Shown: positions 24,646-32,928 of the stretch, in pieces
Layout: every line of letters starts with the position of its first letter
Numbering within the stretch: position 1 is the stretch's first letter
NCBI GenBank assembly: GCA_905236985.1
Contig: CAJORF010000066.1
Location: 48,949-112,948 of the forward strand
Source: an uncultured Bacteroidaceae bacterium
GTDB taxonomy: Bacteria; Bacteroidota; Bacteroidia; Bacteroidales; Bacteroidaceae
DNA length: 64,000 bases
Direction: 5' to 3'
The notes under the pieces: model-generated
The model's input: only the letters and a program-made list of their open reading frames with translations
Told to the model about the DNA's origin: nothing
Database searches by the model: none
Made by a program: the position numbers and the translations under genes

Positions 24646-25788
24646 TCAGAGAACAGCCAGCAGCGTTGAACAGATATGCTCAATGTCTGACGTCTCCAAA
24701 TACGGGTGCATAGGAAGTGATAGCACGGTGTCGCAGAGACGATTGGTGACGTAGTCGCTGTAACGTAATGAAGAGTGAAGAGCAGAGAATGAAGAATTCT
24801 TGAAGGCGGTTTGGGCGTGCATGGCCTTGGGATAATAGACCATCGAGGGTATGCCTGCCTCTTTCAATGCTGCCTGAAGTTTGTTGCGGGATGCTTCGTC
24901 GGGTAACTGAATGGTGTATTGAGCCCAGCTGGAGCCAAAACCCTCGGGAATGACGGGTGTCTGAACGTGACCGTTGAGTAAGCGGGTGTAGGTGGCTGCA
25001 GCCTCATTGACGCGTTCCACTTCATCGTCGAAGGCGCGAAGCTTGACTTGCAGGATGGCGGCCTGCATGGTGTCAAGACGTGAGTTGAGGCCGATGCGGA
25101 CGTTGTCGTATTTGTCACTGCCCTTGCCATGAACGCGATAGGATTCCATGAGCTTGGCCCACTCATCATTGTCTGTGAACACGGCACCGCCATCACCATA
25201 GCAGCCAAGGGGTTTGGCGGGGAAGAAGGAGGTGGTGCTGATGTCGCCGAAGGAGCAGGCTTTACGACCGTTGATGCTACCGCCGAAACCCTGTGCACCG
25301 TCCTCGAGGATGAGCAGACCGTATTTCTCTGCCACGGCTTTCACCAAAGGATAGTTGGCGGGAAGGCCAAAGAGGTCAACGGCGACGATCACTCTGGGTT
25401 TAAGTTGTCCGTCGGCCAGTGTCTGCCGGATGGCTGTCTCAAGGCTCTGGACATCGATGTTGAATGTTGTGGCATCTACATCGACGAATATGGGTGTTGC
25501 GCCCTCGAGGGCTACGACCTCAGCGGATGCAAAGAAGGTGAAGTCGGGAACAAAGACGGCATCGCCAGGACCGATGCCCCATGCTTTCAAAGCCAGGGTC
25601 AGTGCATCTGTGCCATTGGCACAGGTGAGACAATGCTTCACGCCAACGTATGCGGCCAGGTCGCGTTCGAGTTCCTTCACTTGTGGCCCCATGATATAGT
25701 GGGACTGTGCGGCCACATCAATCATGGCCTGATCAATATCAGCCTTCAGTGTCTGGTATTGCTTTGCTAAATCTCTGAATTGCATCAT
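24646..25788 (-). CDS. wlbC: UDP-3-keto-GlcNAcA aminotransferase (DegT family)
   Basis: This 380-residue PLP enzyme has MMQFRDLAKQYQTLKADID at the start, Asp163 in LEDGAQGFGG and the PLP lysine Lys192 in FFPAKPLGCYGDGGA, matching WlbC/WbpE. It transfers an amino group, usually from glutamate, to C3 of the keto sugar made by WlbA; glutamate use yields 2-oxoglutarate. Residues 331-342 (NSSFSALHSSLR) form an apparent insertion encoded by 7-bp repeats, next to the conserved LSLPMHPYL segment. It is encoded next to wlbB and in the same operon as wlbA. Confidence 0.9.
   Translation of the reverse strand: MMQFRDLAKQYQTLKADIDQAMIDVAAQSHYIMGPQVKELERDLAAYVGVKHCLTCANGTDALTLALKAWGIGPGDAVFVPDFTFFASAEVVALEGATPIFVDVDATTFNIDVQSLETAIRQTLADGQLKPRVIVAVDLFGLPANYPLVKAVAEKYGLLILEDGAQGFGGSINGRKACSFGDISTTSFFPAKPLGCYGDGGAVFTDNDEWAKLMESYRVHGKGSDKYDNVRIGLNSRLDTMQAAILQVKLRAFDDEVERVNEAAATYTRLLNGHVQTPVIPEGFGSSWAQYTIQLPDEASRNKLQAALKEAGIPSMVYYPKAMHAQTAFKNSSFSALHSSLRYSDYVTNRLCDTVLSLPMHPYLETSDIEHICSTLLAVL
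24767..24794. repeat. Four 7-bp repeats inserted in wlbC
   Basis: The plus strand reads AATGAAG, AGTGAAG, AGCAGAG, AATGAAG in tandem, the reverse complement of the TTCACTC-type heptads. It encodes part of residues 331-342 of WlbC, a surface-loop position just before the conserved C-terminal end. Confidence 0.75.
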
Positions 25789-25828
25789 GACATTTACTAT
25801 TTTACAGTTTCGATTTACAATCTGTATT

Positions 25829-25860
25829 TTTCACTCTTTCACTTTTCACTCTTCACTCTC
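25829..25860. repeat. 7-bp repeats forming the 3' end of wlbB
   Basis: TCTTTCA, CTTTTCA, CTCTTCA and a partial unit lie in tandem on the plus strand. Read on the coding strand they supply the last residues (ERVKSEK) and the TGA stop codon of WlbB, so the repeat sets the C-terminus of the protein. Confidence 0.75.
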
Positions 25861-26345
25861 TCCACGATTTCGCCGCGTTCGTTGACGATGCCAATCTGGC
25901 GGGCTGGGACACCAGCCATGAGGGCGAAGTCAGGGACGTCCTTGGTGACGACGGCACCTGCTGCAATCATGGCTCCACGTCCGACGGTGTGACCGCAGAC
26001 AATGGTGCAGTTGGCGCCAAGGGAGGCTCCTTCTTTGATAAGCGTCTTATTGTACTGTCCATGAACAGGGAAGTGGGCACGGGGAACAAGGACGTTGGTG
26101 AACACGCAGGAAGGTCCACAGAAGACGTTGTCCTCGAGTTCCACGCCCTCATACACGGAGACGTTGTTCTGAATACGAACGCCATTGCCAATCTTGACGT
26201 TATTGCCGATGTTGACGTTTTGCCCAAGAGAGCAGTTCTCACCTATGATGGCTCCGCGCTGTACATGGCAAAAATGCCATATCTTAGTGCCGTCACCGAT
26301 GGTGACGTCATCGTCGATGTAACTGGAAGGATGAACTTGATACAT
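25839..26345 (-). CDS. wlbB: UDP-2-acetamido-3-amino-glucuronate N-acetyltransferase (left-handed beta helix)
   Basis: This 168-residue protein is a hexapeptide-repeat acyltransferase: successive V/I-x-I-G-x turns such as [31 protein letters not shown] and [36 protein letters not shown] ends the helix. It matches WlbB/WbpD, which uses acetyl-CoA to acetylate the 3-amino group, giving UDP-2,3-diacetamido-2,3-dideoxy-glucuronate. With wlbA and wlbC this completes the three committed steps; the 6-dehydrogenase (WbpA) and 2-epimerase (WbpI) are not in the window. The last codons come from a 7-bp repeat. Confidence 0.9.
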   Translation of the reverse strand: MYQVHPSSYIDDDVTIGDGTKIWHFCHVQRGAIIGENCSLGQNVNIGNNVKIGNGVRIQNNVSVYEGVELEDNVFCGPSCVFTNVLVPRAHFPVHGQYNKTLIKEGASLGANCTIVCGHTVGRGAMIAAGAVVTKDVPDFALMAGVPARQIGIVNERGEIVERVKSEK

Positions 26346-26393
26346 GATGAATAATGAATGATGATTTTAATATGTATAATTAGAGGGGGCTAA

Positions 26394-26427
26394 GCCTACT
26401 AGGGTATTTTCTGATACCATAGTAGCC
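26394..26427 (-). promoter_or_regulatory. Intra-operon stem-loop after wzc
   Basis: GCCTACTAGGGTAT (26394-26407) and ATACCATAGTAGCC (26414-26427) pair at 12 of 14 positions around a 6-base loop, immediately downstream of the wzc stop codon (26430-26432) in the mRNA. There is no T tract. It may act as a partial terminator or processing site between the export genes and the biosynthesis genes. Confidence 0.5.
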
Positions 26428-26429
26428 TA

Positions 26430-28625
26430 TTAGGAGTCCTTGTGCCTCTTCCTAAATATGATTTTATTCAAGAGAATAGTCTTTCGGCTGATTTCAACGC
26501 GCTGCTTATCCTCCTCACTCCGCTCGTACTTGTGCAGGTAGGCATAGCCGTAACGGGCATCGGCACTCACGCCATTGAGGATGATGTATTGCGGTTTGCT
26601 GGTTCCGTTGATGACCTCTATCGGACTGAGCTCATTCAATCGATGGCGGTTGAAACGTCCAGCCCGAATGATGAACAGCGTACAGTCGATGAAACGCTCC
26701 ATGATGTCGGCATCGGCCAGAATACCTGCAGCAGGGCTGTCGATGATGATGCTGTCATATTGCTCTCGAACAGTGCTGATCAGCTGGTCGAACAATGGAC
26801 TTTGCAACATCTCCGTCGGATTGGTGGGCAAGGCACCTGCAGGCAGCACGTCCAACGTGGGACAGCCTTCAATATGCCACAACAGCTTGCGGTAGTCGCT
26901 TTCCTCACCGCTGAGATAATCGGTCAAGCCAAGGAGTGGTGTGCGCCATAGGCGCGATGCGGATGCTTGACGCAAATCGCCATCGATGAACAACACGCGC
27001 TTTCCGCCAAGGGCCTTAGTCAAAGCCAGATTCATACTGACAAATGTGCGTCCGACTTCTATCTGGGTGGATTTGACGAGATAGACCCTGGCACCATTGT
27101 CATGCGAATGAACGGTACGGATGGAATCCATATTGTTGCGCAGGACTCTGAACGCCTCATTAGAGGCATTGAGCATATCAGATCCCACGACGATACCGCT
27201 TGTCTTTGCCTTACGACCGAATCCAAACCGCATCAAAAAACTCTCTATACTGTGCTCACGGCCAGAATAAGGCACTTCGCCAAGGAACGGTATGTCGCTG
27301 TTGCTTTCTATGTCGTAGCGGTCGCGTACACTCTCGTCCATTGACGCACGGAGGAACAGGAAGGTCACAGGGAGCATAATGCCTAGCATAAAGGCGGCAA
27401 TAAGCACCTTGCCCCTCTTTGGCGAGGCAGGCTTGCCTGAGCCGTGCGGAATGTCTATGACCTGAATGTTGGATGACTGGTAGGTACTACTTATCTCGTT
27501 CTCCTCTTTCTTTTGCAGCAGGTAGAGATAAAGGCTTTCCTTCACCTTCTGCTCACGCTCAATGGACACCAGATATTTGGCATGCTTGGGGTTTGAAGTA
27601 ATCTTCGAGGTGGCCTCACCACTATAGCCTCTCAACGCCAACAGTTGTATGTCAATGGTCTTAATGTGATTTTTTACATTGGCTAATATATTGGCTCTCA
27701 AGTTCTTTAGCTCTTTCTCCTTGGTAAGAATCAGCGGATTCTGGTCGGATGTGTATTCCAAATGGCCCTGAAGATCAAGCATCAGACTGTTATAGAGTGT
27801 TATCTGAGACTCTATCACACTATTGTTAATACCCGAATTGACCAAAAGCAATTGGTGCTTTGACTCATCATTCAGCAGGTCGCGGATATATTCAGCCATT
27901 GCCTTCTGGTTAGAGAGCGTGAGCAATTGGGCTTCCGATTCACTCTGTTGTCTAAGGTAGAGGTCACTGACACGATCGATGTCTGTAATGCCATAGCGAC
28001 TCTTGAACGTGGATATGCTGTCATCAACAATGTCCAGGTCTTGCTCCAAGAACCCCAAGCGAGTGTCTATAAACTTCGTGGTATTCTCAATGACAAGATG
28101 CTTTCCCTGAAGTAGCTTGTCATTGTAAACCTGAATAATGAGGGATAGTACACGCTCGGCTTCTATCGTAGAGAAGTCTTTGTAGGTCAGGTCGATGATG
28201 GTGGACTGCAAGTCATTTTGCTCTGCTCCAAAACGTGACTGTATGTCCTCTGCCTTCTCTATTATCTCGCCTTCGGTTTCTACGTCGGGGAGATTGAGTC
28301 GGCGCACCACCTCCATCATGATGTCTAACGAAGTGATATGGCGTACGACATTATAGACATTGCTCTTCTGATTTACGAATCCGATGTCATTGAACACACT
28401 ACCAGAATTACTGCTGGCGTTGTTACCGGAGGTTTCTTCCAGTACCATGATAGCCGCTGTTCGTGTATATAAATAAGGTGTTTTTAGCAGGTAGTACACC
28501 GCAAACAGCATACAAACAAAAACAGAGGCGACAAACCATCTCCATCGTGCTGCACAGAGATTCCATAGGTCGGAAATAGTTATAATACTTCGCGATTTCT
28601 TTTCCATCATACTATTATTGTTCAT
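26430..28625 (-). CDS. wzc: Polysaccharide co-polymerase/tyrosine kinase, Wzc-like
   Basis: This 731-residue inner membrane protein has a Wzz-type region between two membrane helices (about 28-48 and 405-425; PASPKRGKVLIAAFMLG precedes the second) with long coiled coils between, and a C-terminal BY-kinase domain. Walker A' (RVLFIDGDLR, about 543-552) and Walker B (SIIIDSPAAGILADA, about 625-639) are present. The Walker A loop reads IEVGRTFVSMNLA, with Arg526 where the P-loop lysine of GxGK(S/T) should be. The C-terminal Tyr cluster is short (ARYGYAYLHKYE). Wzc controls chain length and contacts Wza, whose gene overlaps this one by 4 bp. Confidence 0.88.
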   Translation of the reverse strand: MNNNSMMEKKSRSIITISDLWNLCAARWRWFVASVFVCMLFAVYYLLKTPYLYTRTAAIMVLEETSGNNASSNSGSVFNDIGFVNQKSNVYNVVRHITSLDIMMEVVRRLNLPDVETEGEIIEKAEDIQSRFGAEQNDLQSTIIDLTYKDFSTIEAERVLSLIIQVYNDKLLQGKHLVIENTTKFIDTRLGFLEQDLDIVDDSISTFKSRYGITDIDRVSDLYLRQQSESEAQLLTLSNQKAMAEYIRDLLNDESKHQLLLVNSGINNSVIESQITLYNSLMLDLQGHLEYTSDQNPLILTKEKELKNLRANILANVKNHIKTIDIQLLALRGYSGEATSKITSNPKHAKYLVSIEREQKVKESLYLYLLQKKEENEISSTYQSSNIQVIDIPHGSGKPASPKRGKVLIAAFMLGIMLPVTFLFLRASMDESVRDRYDIESNSDIPFLGEVPYSGREHSIESFLMRFGFGRKAKTSGIVVGSDMLNASNEAFRVLRNNMDSIRTVHSHDNGARVYLVKSTQIEVGRTFVSMNLALTKALGGKRVLFIDGDLRQASASRLWRTPLLGLTDYLSGEESDYRKLLWHIEGCPTLDVLPAGALPTNPTEMLQSPLFDQLISTVREQYDSIIIDSPAAGILADADIMERFIDCTLFIIRAGRFNRHRLNELSPIEVINGTSKPQYIILNGVSADARYGYAYLHKYERSEEDKQRVEISRKTILLNKIIFRKRHKDS

Positions 28626-29455
28626 TTCAGGAAAATAGCGTAGATAGTGGTCAGCAGAGAAGCTAGCGACATCCAGATAGCCGGCTGGCTAAAGGTGTTT
28701 CCTATAGATTTTGCTTCGCGTTTGCGCTTGGGATTCGGCGAGACATATACCACGTCGTTCTGCTGCAAGTAGTAGGCAGGCGAAAGGAGCATGTCCTGTC
28801 GGTCGCAAAGGTTGATGACGAAGGTCTGATCTTCACCGTCCACCTCGCGCATCACCATGACGTTTTCACGCTCGCCGTTGATAGTCAGATCACCGGCAAA
28901 GCTGATGGCATCGAGAATGGTGAAGTAGTCTTTCTGAATATTGATACGTCCAGGGCGATTGACCTCTCCGAGTACATTTACACCAAGGTTGACATACTCC
29001 ACAGTGACGATAGGGTCTTTAATCAAGTCTCGTTCGACCAAACGGTTGCGAAGAAATTCTGCGACCTCCTGACGTGTCTTGCCCTCAACGGCAATCTTAC
29101 CCAACACAGGGAAGTAGATGTCGCCTTGCTCGTCCACGGTGTAGGCCAGAATCTGAGCCGTGCTGCTTCCACCGCCGTCACCCATCGTCATTTGAGGACT
29201 CTCTGTGTTACCCAGCGGGCGCATGCTACGTGTTGCTGCTGTCAGGTTGAACTGGTTGAACAACATAGGGTCGGAGGTGTTGACAACGATATTGATCTTG
29301 TCCTTAGGCCGTAGGCGTAGTGGCTGCTCCTCTTGTAACGTCATACCACGTATATCCGCCGCATTTTGGAAATATGCAATGTTCTTAGGAACTGAGCAAC
29401 TACACAACCAAAACGCTATGAATAATAATATGAGGGATAAGAAGTGCTTCGACAT
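28622..29455 (-). CDS. wza: Polysaccharide export lipoprotein, Wza-like
   Basis: This 277-residue protein has a lipoprotein signal (LCSC, Cys about 20), a polysaccharide export domain (LRPKDKINIVVNTSDPMLFN) and SLBB-type regions (VNVLGEVNRPGRINIQKD and YYLQQNDVVYVSPN). A C-terminal hydrophobic helix (IWMSLASLLTTIYAIFL) fits the outer-membrane helix of Wza barrels. It forms the export pore for capsule polymer. It overlaps wzc by 4 bp and follows a glycosyltransferase gene. Confidence 0.9.
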   Translation of the reverse strand: MSKHFLSLILLFIAFWLCSCSVPKNIAYFQNAADIRGMTLQEEQPLRLRPKDKINIVVNTSDPMLFNQFNLTAATRSMRPLGNTESPQMTMGDGGGSSTAQILAYTVDEQGDIYFPVLGKIAVEGKTRQEVAEFLRNRLVERDLIKDPIVTVEYVNLGVNVLGEVNRPGRINIQKDYFTILDAISFAGDLTINGERENVMVMREVDGEDQTFVINLCDRQDMLLSPAYYLQQNDVVYVSPNPKRKREAKSIGNTFSQPAIWMSLASLLTTIYAIFLK

Positions 29456-29468
29456 ATCAATCCAAATA

Positions 29469-30629
29469 TCAATGATCTAAATGTGTTGACAATAGTTGAT
29501 CCCAGTCTTTAATCGCCACCTTCCACTGCTTCTTTTCCAAATCGGCTAATACTTGGCTGTCAATTTTGATGGGTTCTGATTTGATGGCATTCACTATCGA
29601 TTCGCCTAAATGATTCAAGTCCTCTACTACGAAATAAGGTTTGACTCCATTCCTCTCAATATCTGGGTACTTTAGCCAACTTCCGTTGAGGATTTTCTTT
29701 TCACACAATATATATTCATACAATGTGCCACTTGAGGCATCTGTTGGCTGTATATGAATGAACAAATCTGTGGCTTGCCTTAGAAGGAATAATTGTGGTA
29801 TTTCAAGAAACTCCTCAAAATAAAGAGCTTTTAGGCCATAGTTGGCCACCTCCCGCCTGATGGTATCAACATATTCAGGATTTTTGGGGTAAGTGAATGG
29901 GAAAATAAGCAAGAGATCCTGGGGTAGCTGATCCCTGAACTTAACAATGGCCTCTATGATTTCGTGATGTCTGTGAGAAATAGATGCATTATACCCACAG
30001 GTAATAACATAACTGCTTCCTATCTCCAGTTGGTGCTTTGCTTCATCACTATCTATCTGGTTTTTATGACTGATAATGTAATCAATAGGGGCAACTCCCA
30101 GGTCAACATGGACTATTTTCTGCTGAGGGACGTTGAAGATTCTTGTGAAGTCTCTGGTGAAGCGATCATCAGGGCCTGTCACATAGTCTGCAGCATCATA
30201 GATTCTCTGAGCCAGTTTCTTAAAATATTTATTGATTCGATAGACATCGCTTCCCCAAGGAGTCAGTATCAATTTGGAAGAGTGTTTCTTCAGGGCATGC
30301 AAGACAAAGAAGAACTCAGGTCTGACATACTGGATACTGATATAGTCGAAATGCCTGCCCGAGGCAAACTTCTTGAAATGGTATTTCAGTTGTATGGATG
30401 CCGTCACCTTCTCAAGAATTGAAGAACTGGCCTTGTGGTTGACATCAAACAAGTAATACTCGTCGTAGCAAGACAGATAGTCTTTGCCCAGTGTATCCAT
30501 ATCTTGTGTATATCCCCAAAAGAAGATGTGAGCCGCAGGGTTGACCTGTTTCAGGTTCTTGACAAACTGGACAATATAGATGCTCGCAAAATTACCCAAT
30601 ATCAGGATGGAATAATCTTTGTTATTCAT
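29469..30629 (-). CDS. Glycosyltransferase (GT-B, family 4-like)
   Basis: This 386-residue protein begins with a Rossmann-like strand (DYSILILGNFASIYIVQFVK) and has ILTPWGSDVYRINKYFKKLA and AADYVTGPDDRFTRDF, as in GT4-type enzymes; the donor half contains LRQATDLFIHIQPTDASSGT. It is probably a capsule glycosyltransferase; the donor is unknown. It overlaps the upstream nucleotidyltransferase by 4 bp, so translation is coupled. It looks A+T-rich, like other capsule glycosyltransferases here. Confidence 0.8.
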   Translation of the reverse strand: MNNKDYSILILGNFASIYIVQFVKNLKQVNPAAHIFFWGYTQDMDTLGKDYLSCYDEYYLFDVNHKASSSILEKVTASIQLKYHFKKFASGRHFDYISIQYVRPEFFFVLHALKKHSSKLILTPWGSDVYRINKYFKKLAQRIYDAADYVTGPDDRFTRDFTRIFNVPQQKIVHVDLGVAPIDYIISHKNQIDSDEAKHQLEIGSSYVITCGYNASISHRHHEIIEAIVKFRDQLPQDLLLIFPFTYPKNPEYVDTIRREVANYGLKALYFEEFLEIPQLFLLRQATDLFIHIQPTDASSGTLYEYILCEKKILNGSWLKYPDIERNGVKPYFVVEDLNHLGESIVNAIKSEPIKIDSQVLADLEKKQWKVAIKDWDQLLSTHLDH

Positions 30630-31705
30630 ACGTTCTCAGGCATTTTAAGGTATTCAATATTGATCATCTTCAAGTATTCCTTCCAGTCGCCCATATCTTT
30701 CCACGACTTTTCACTTACTGGAAAACACCCCACACGACCACCTCGGGCCTTGATGGCCTCCATCAGGTGAGTGATGTGGAAGAATTCACCTTCTGGTATT
30801 TCGTTGATACAACTGGGATTGAGAATATAGACCCCGGTGTTCACTTGAAAGTTCAATTTAGGTTTTTCACTTAAAGATGTCATTAATCCGTCTTCGCCCG
30901 TTTCTATCACACCATAAGGTATTCTAAAGCTTTTAACCATTGTGACTATGGTTAAGTCGTTTCGATTCTTTACGTGGTAATCATAAACGTCGCGGTAGTC
31001 CTGCTCGTTGATGCTGTCGCAATTGGACACGAAGAATGGCGTATGGATTTTCTTCTTCAGGAGGCTGACGCTACCGATAGTGCCTAACGGCTTGTCCTCC
31101 ATGAAGTACTCGATGTCGTACTGGTGGGGAAGCTGACTCAGGTAGTACTTTATCATGTCGGCCTTGTAATTGACTGACAGGTAGAACTTATGGCAACCAA
31201 TGGACTCAAACTGATCCATGATGATTTCGAGGATGGTTTTCTCGCCAACTGGAACCAGAGGCTTGGGAATGACATGTGTCAACGGCTTCAGTCGCGTGCC
31301 TTTTCCACCTGCCATGATGACCACGGGCAGATCTATCTTGTCATGGCGTGGATGCTCTTCATAATTGAAGAGGTCGGTCCAGAAATACACGTCGATAAGT
31401 ACACCGCCGGCATCTACCACAGGCATACACTCAGCTCGGAAAGCAATCATCTTCTCTCTGATGCTCTCCATGCTTTCGCTTGGGCTGGCGTACTCCTTTT
31501 CCTTGTCTAAGATGGCTGAAAGATGTGCTTCAAGCGGCACGTTCCTAATGATGGCACGCTGAATGTCGCCAATGGTGACAATGCCCTCAAAATGATTGTC
31601 GGAAAACACGAAGAGCAACTTCACCATCGATTCGTCCATCAGCTTCATAGCATCGAGCATCGATGACGATGGAGAGATTATTCGGTCTTTTATTTTTTCA
31701 AGCAT
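30626..31705 (-). CDS. CBS-domain sugar nucleotidyltransferase (PtmE-like)
   Basis: This 359-residue protein has two CBS repeats (about 1-115; MVKLLFVFSDNHFEGIVTIG and AECMPVVDAGGVLIDVYF) followed by an NTP-transferase domain with PVVIMAGGKGTRLKPLTHVI and PKPLVPVG. This order is that of Campylobacter PtmE, which makes GDP-glucosamine at the start of the legionaminic acid route. Here it lies directly after LegC- and LegB-like genes, which supports a role in making the NDP-sugar they use. The nucleotide (GTP or UTP) cannot be read from sequence. The CBS pair may bind a regulatory nucleotide. Confidence 0.8.
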   Translation of the reverse strand: MLEKIKDRIISPSSSMLDAMKLMDESMVKLLFVFSDNHFEGIVTIGDIQRAIIRNVPLEAHLSAILDKEKEYASPSESMESIREKMIAFRAECMPVVDAGGVLIDVYFWTDLFNYEEHPRHDKIDLPVVIMAGGKGTRLKPLTHVIPKPLVPVGEKTILEIIMDQFESIGCHKFYLSVNYKADMIKYYLSQLPHQYDIEYFMEDKPLGTIGSVSLLKKKIHTPFFVSNCDSINEQDYRDVYDYHVKNRNDLTIVTMVKSFRIPYGVIETGEDGLMTSLSEKPKLNFQVNTGVYILNPSCINEIPEGEFFHITHLMEAIKARGGRVGCFPVSEKSWKDMGDWKEYLKMINIEYLKMPENV

Positions 31706-31738
31706 GGCTGTATTTAGGAGTTCAGGAGTTCGGGGAGT

Positions 31739-32878
31739 TCAGCCCACTTCTTGAAGGGCCTTTTCAAATGTATCGCAAATGTAGTCTATCTGTTCCATTG
31801 TCAGCGCGGCATACATAGGCAGAGTTACCTCATTGTCGGTAACATATTCTGTCTTTGGCAATACTGCGCCAAGCCCCTTATAGGTGGAGAACTTGTGAGC
31901 AGCAGGATAGTGCACCGAAGTCTGGATGCCTGCTGCGTGCATGTATTCACGGATTCTGTCTCGGCGCTCCTTGTTTGAATCGAGAAGAACGACCGGGAAG
32001 ATGTAGTTGCTGACAAATTCGGTATTGTCGGCAAAGGGAACAGCAATGCCTGTTACCTTACCAAGCCTGTCCACATAACGCTGCCGCACGTTTAAACGTG
32101 TCTGTAAGTCACCGGGCAGCTTCTTCAACTGCTCAATGGCAATGGCAGCGCGGATGTCATCCATGCGGAAATTGTAACCTAAGCAGGTGATGTCATATTC
32201 TGTAGCATGTCCGCTAGCACGCTGATAAGACATAGTGCTCATGCCGTGAGAACGGATGAGGCGGGCCTTGCTAGCCATCTCCTCGTTGTTGGTGATGAAC
32301 ATTCCACCTTCACCCGTTGAGATATTTTTGTTGGAGAAGAACGAGTAGGAAGCGCAATCACCAATCGTGCCGAGCTTTTGTCCTTTGTATTCCGAAAGTG
32401 GTCCGTGGCACGCATCCTCTATCACCTTGAGGTTGTGCCTCTTGGCAATAGCCATAATCTCGTCCATTTTGCAGGGGAAACCTGCCATGTGCACAACGAC
32501 GATACCTTTTGTGCGTGGAGTAATCTTGCGCTCAATATCGGACGGGTCAATATTGATGTGGTCAGGGCCTACGATGTCTGCAAACACTGGAGTGGCTCCA
32601 ACGTAACGGATGCAGTTGCAACTGGCGGCAAAAGTTAGTGACGGGCAAATGACCTCATCCCCAGGGCCAAAGCCACAGACCATGCACGCTACATGGAGCG
32701 AGTCTGTACAGTTTGACATACTGACTGCATATTTTACTTTCCACATGTCGATGAACATCTGTTCCAATTCGGCATTCTTTGGGCCGGTGGAAATCCAGCC
32801 TGACATGATGGTGTCATAGGCAGCCTGTGCCTCGCGCTCGTCAAAGTTAAGATTAAATAGAGGAATCTTGTATGCCAT
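31739..32878 (-). CDS. Sugar 4-aminotransferase, DegT family (LegC-like)
   Basis: This 379-residue PLP enzyme has Asp155 in VIEDACHGPLSEYKG and the PLP lysine Lys184 in YSFFSNKNISTGEGG. It is a different branch of the DegT family from WlbC in this locus. It probably aminates C4 of the 4-keto-6-deoxy sugar produced by the dehydratase encoded just upstream, as LegC and PglE do. The product would be an NDP-4-amino-4,6-dideoxy-GlcNAc. It lies 50 bp from the dehydratase gene and 33 bp from the nucleotidyltransferase. Confidence 0.82.
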   Translation of the reverse strand: MAYKIPLFNLNFDEREAQAAYDTIMSGWISTGPKNAELEQMFIDMWKVKYAVSMSNCTDSLHVACMVCGFGPGDEVICPSLTFAASCNCIRYVGATPVFADIVGPDHINIDPSDIERKITPRTKGIVVVHMAGFPCKMDEIMAIAKRHNLKVIEDACHGPLSEYKGQKLGTIGDCASYSFFSNKNISTGEGGMFITNNEEMASKARLIRSHGMSTMSYQRASGHATEYDITCLGYNFRMDDIRAAIAIEQLKKLPGDLQTRLNVRQRYVDRLGKVTGIAVPFADNTEFVSNYIFPVVLLDSNKERRDRIREYMHAAGIQTSVHYPAAHKFSTYKGLGAVLPKTEYVTDNEVTLPMYAALTMEQIDYICDTFEKALQEVG

Positions 32879-32928
32879 GTCTAGTAATATGTTTAAATAA
32901 GATAGTTGGTATCACATCATATTGTAAT

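Noticed and set aside
25829..25860. Heptad arrays as a CRISPR array
   Set aside because: The units are 7 bp, contiguous and without spacers, and no cas genes are nearby.
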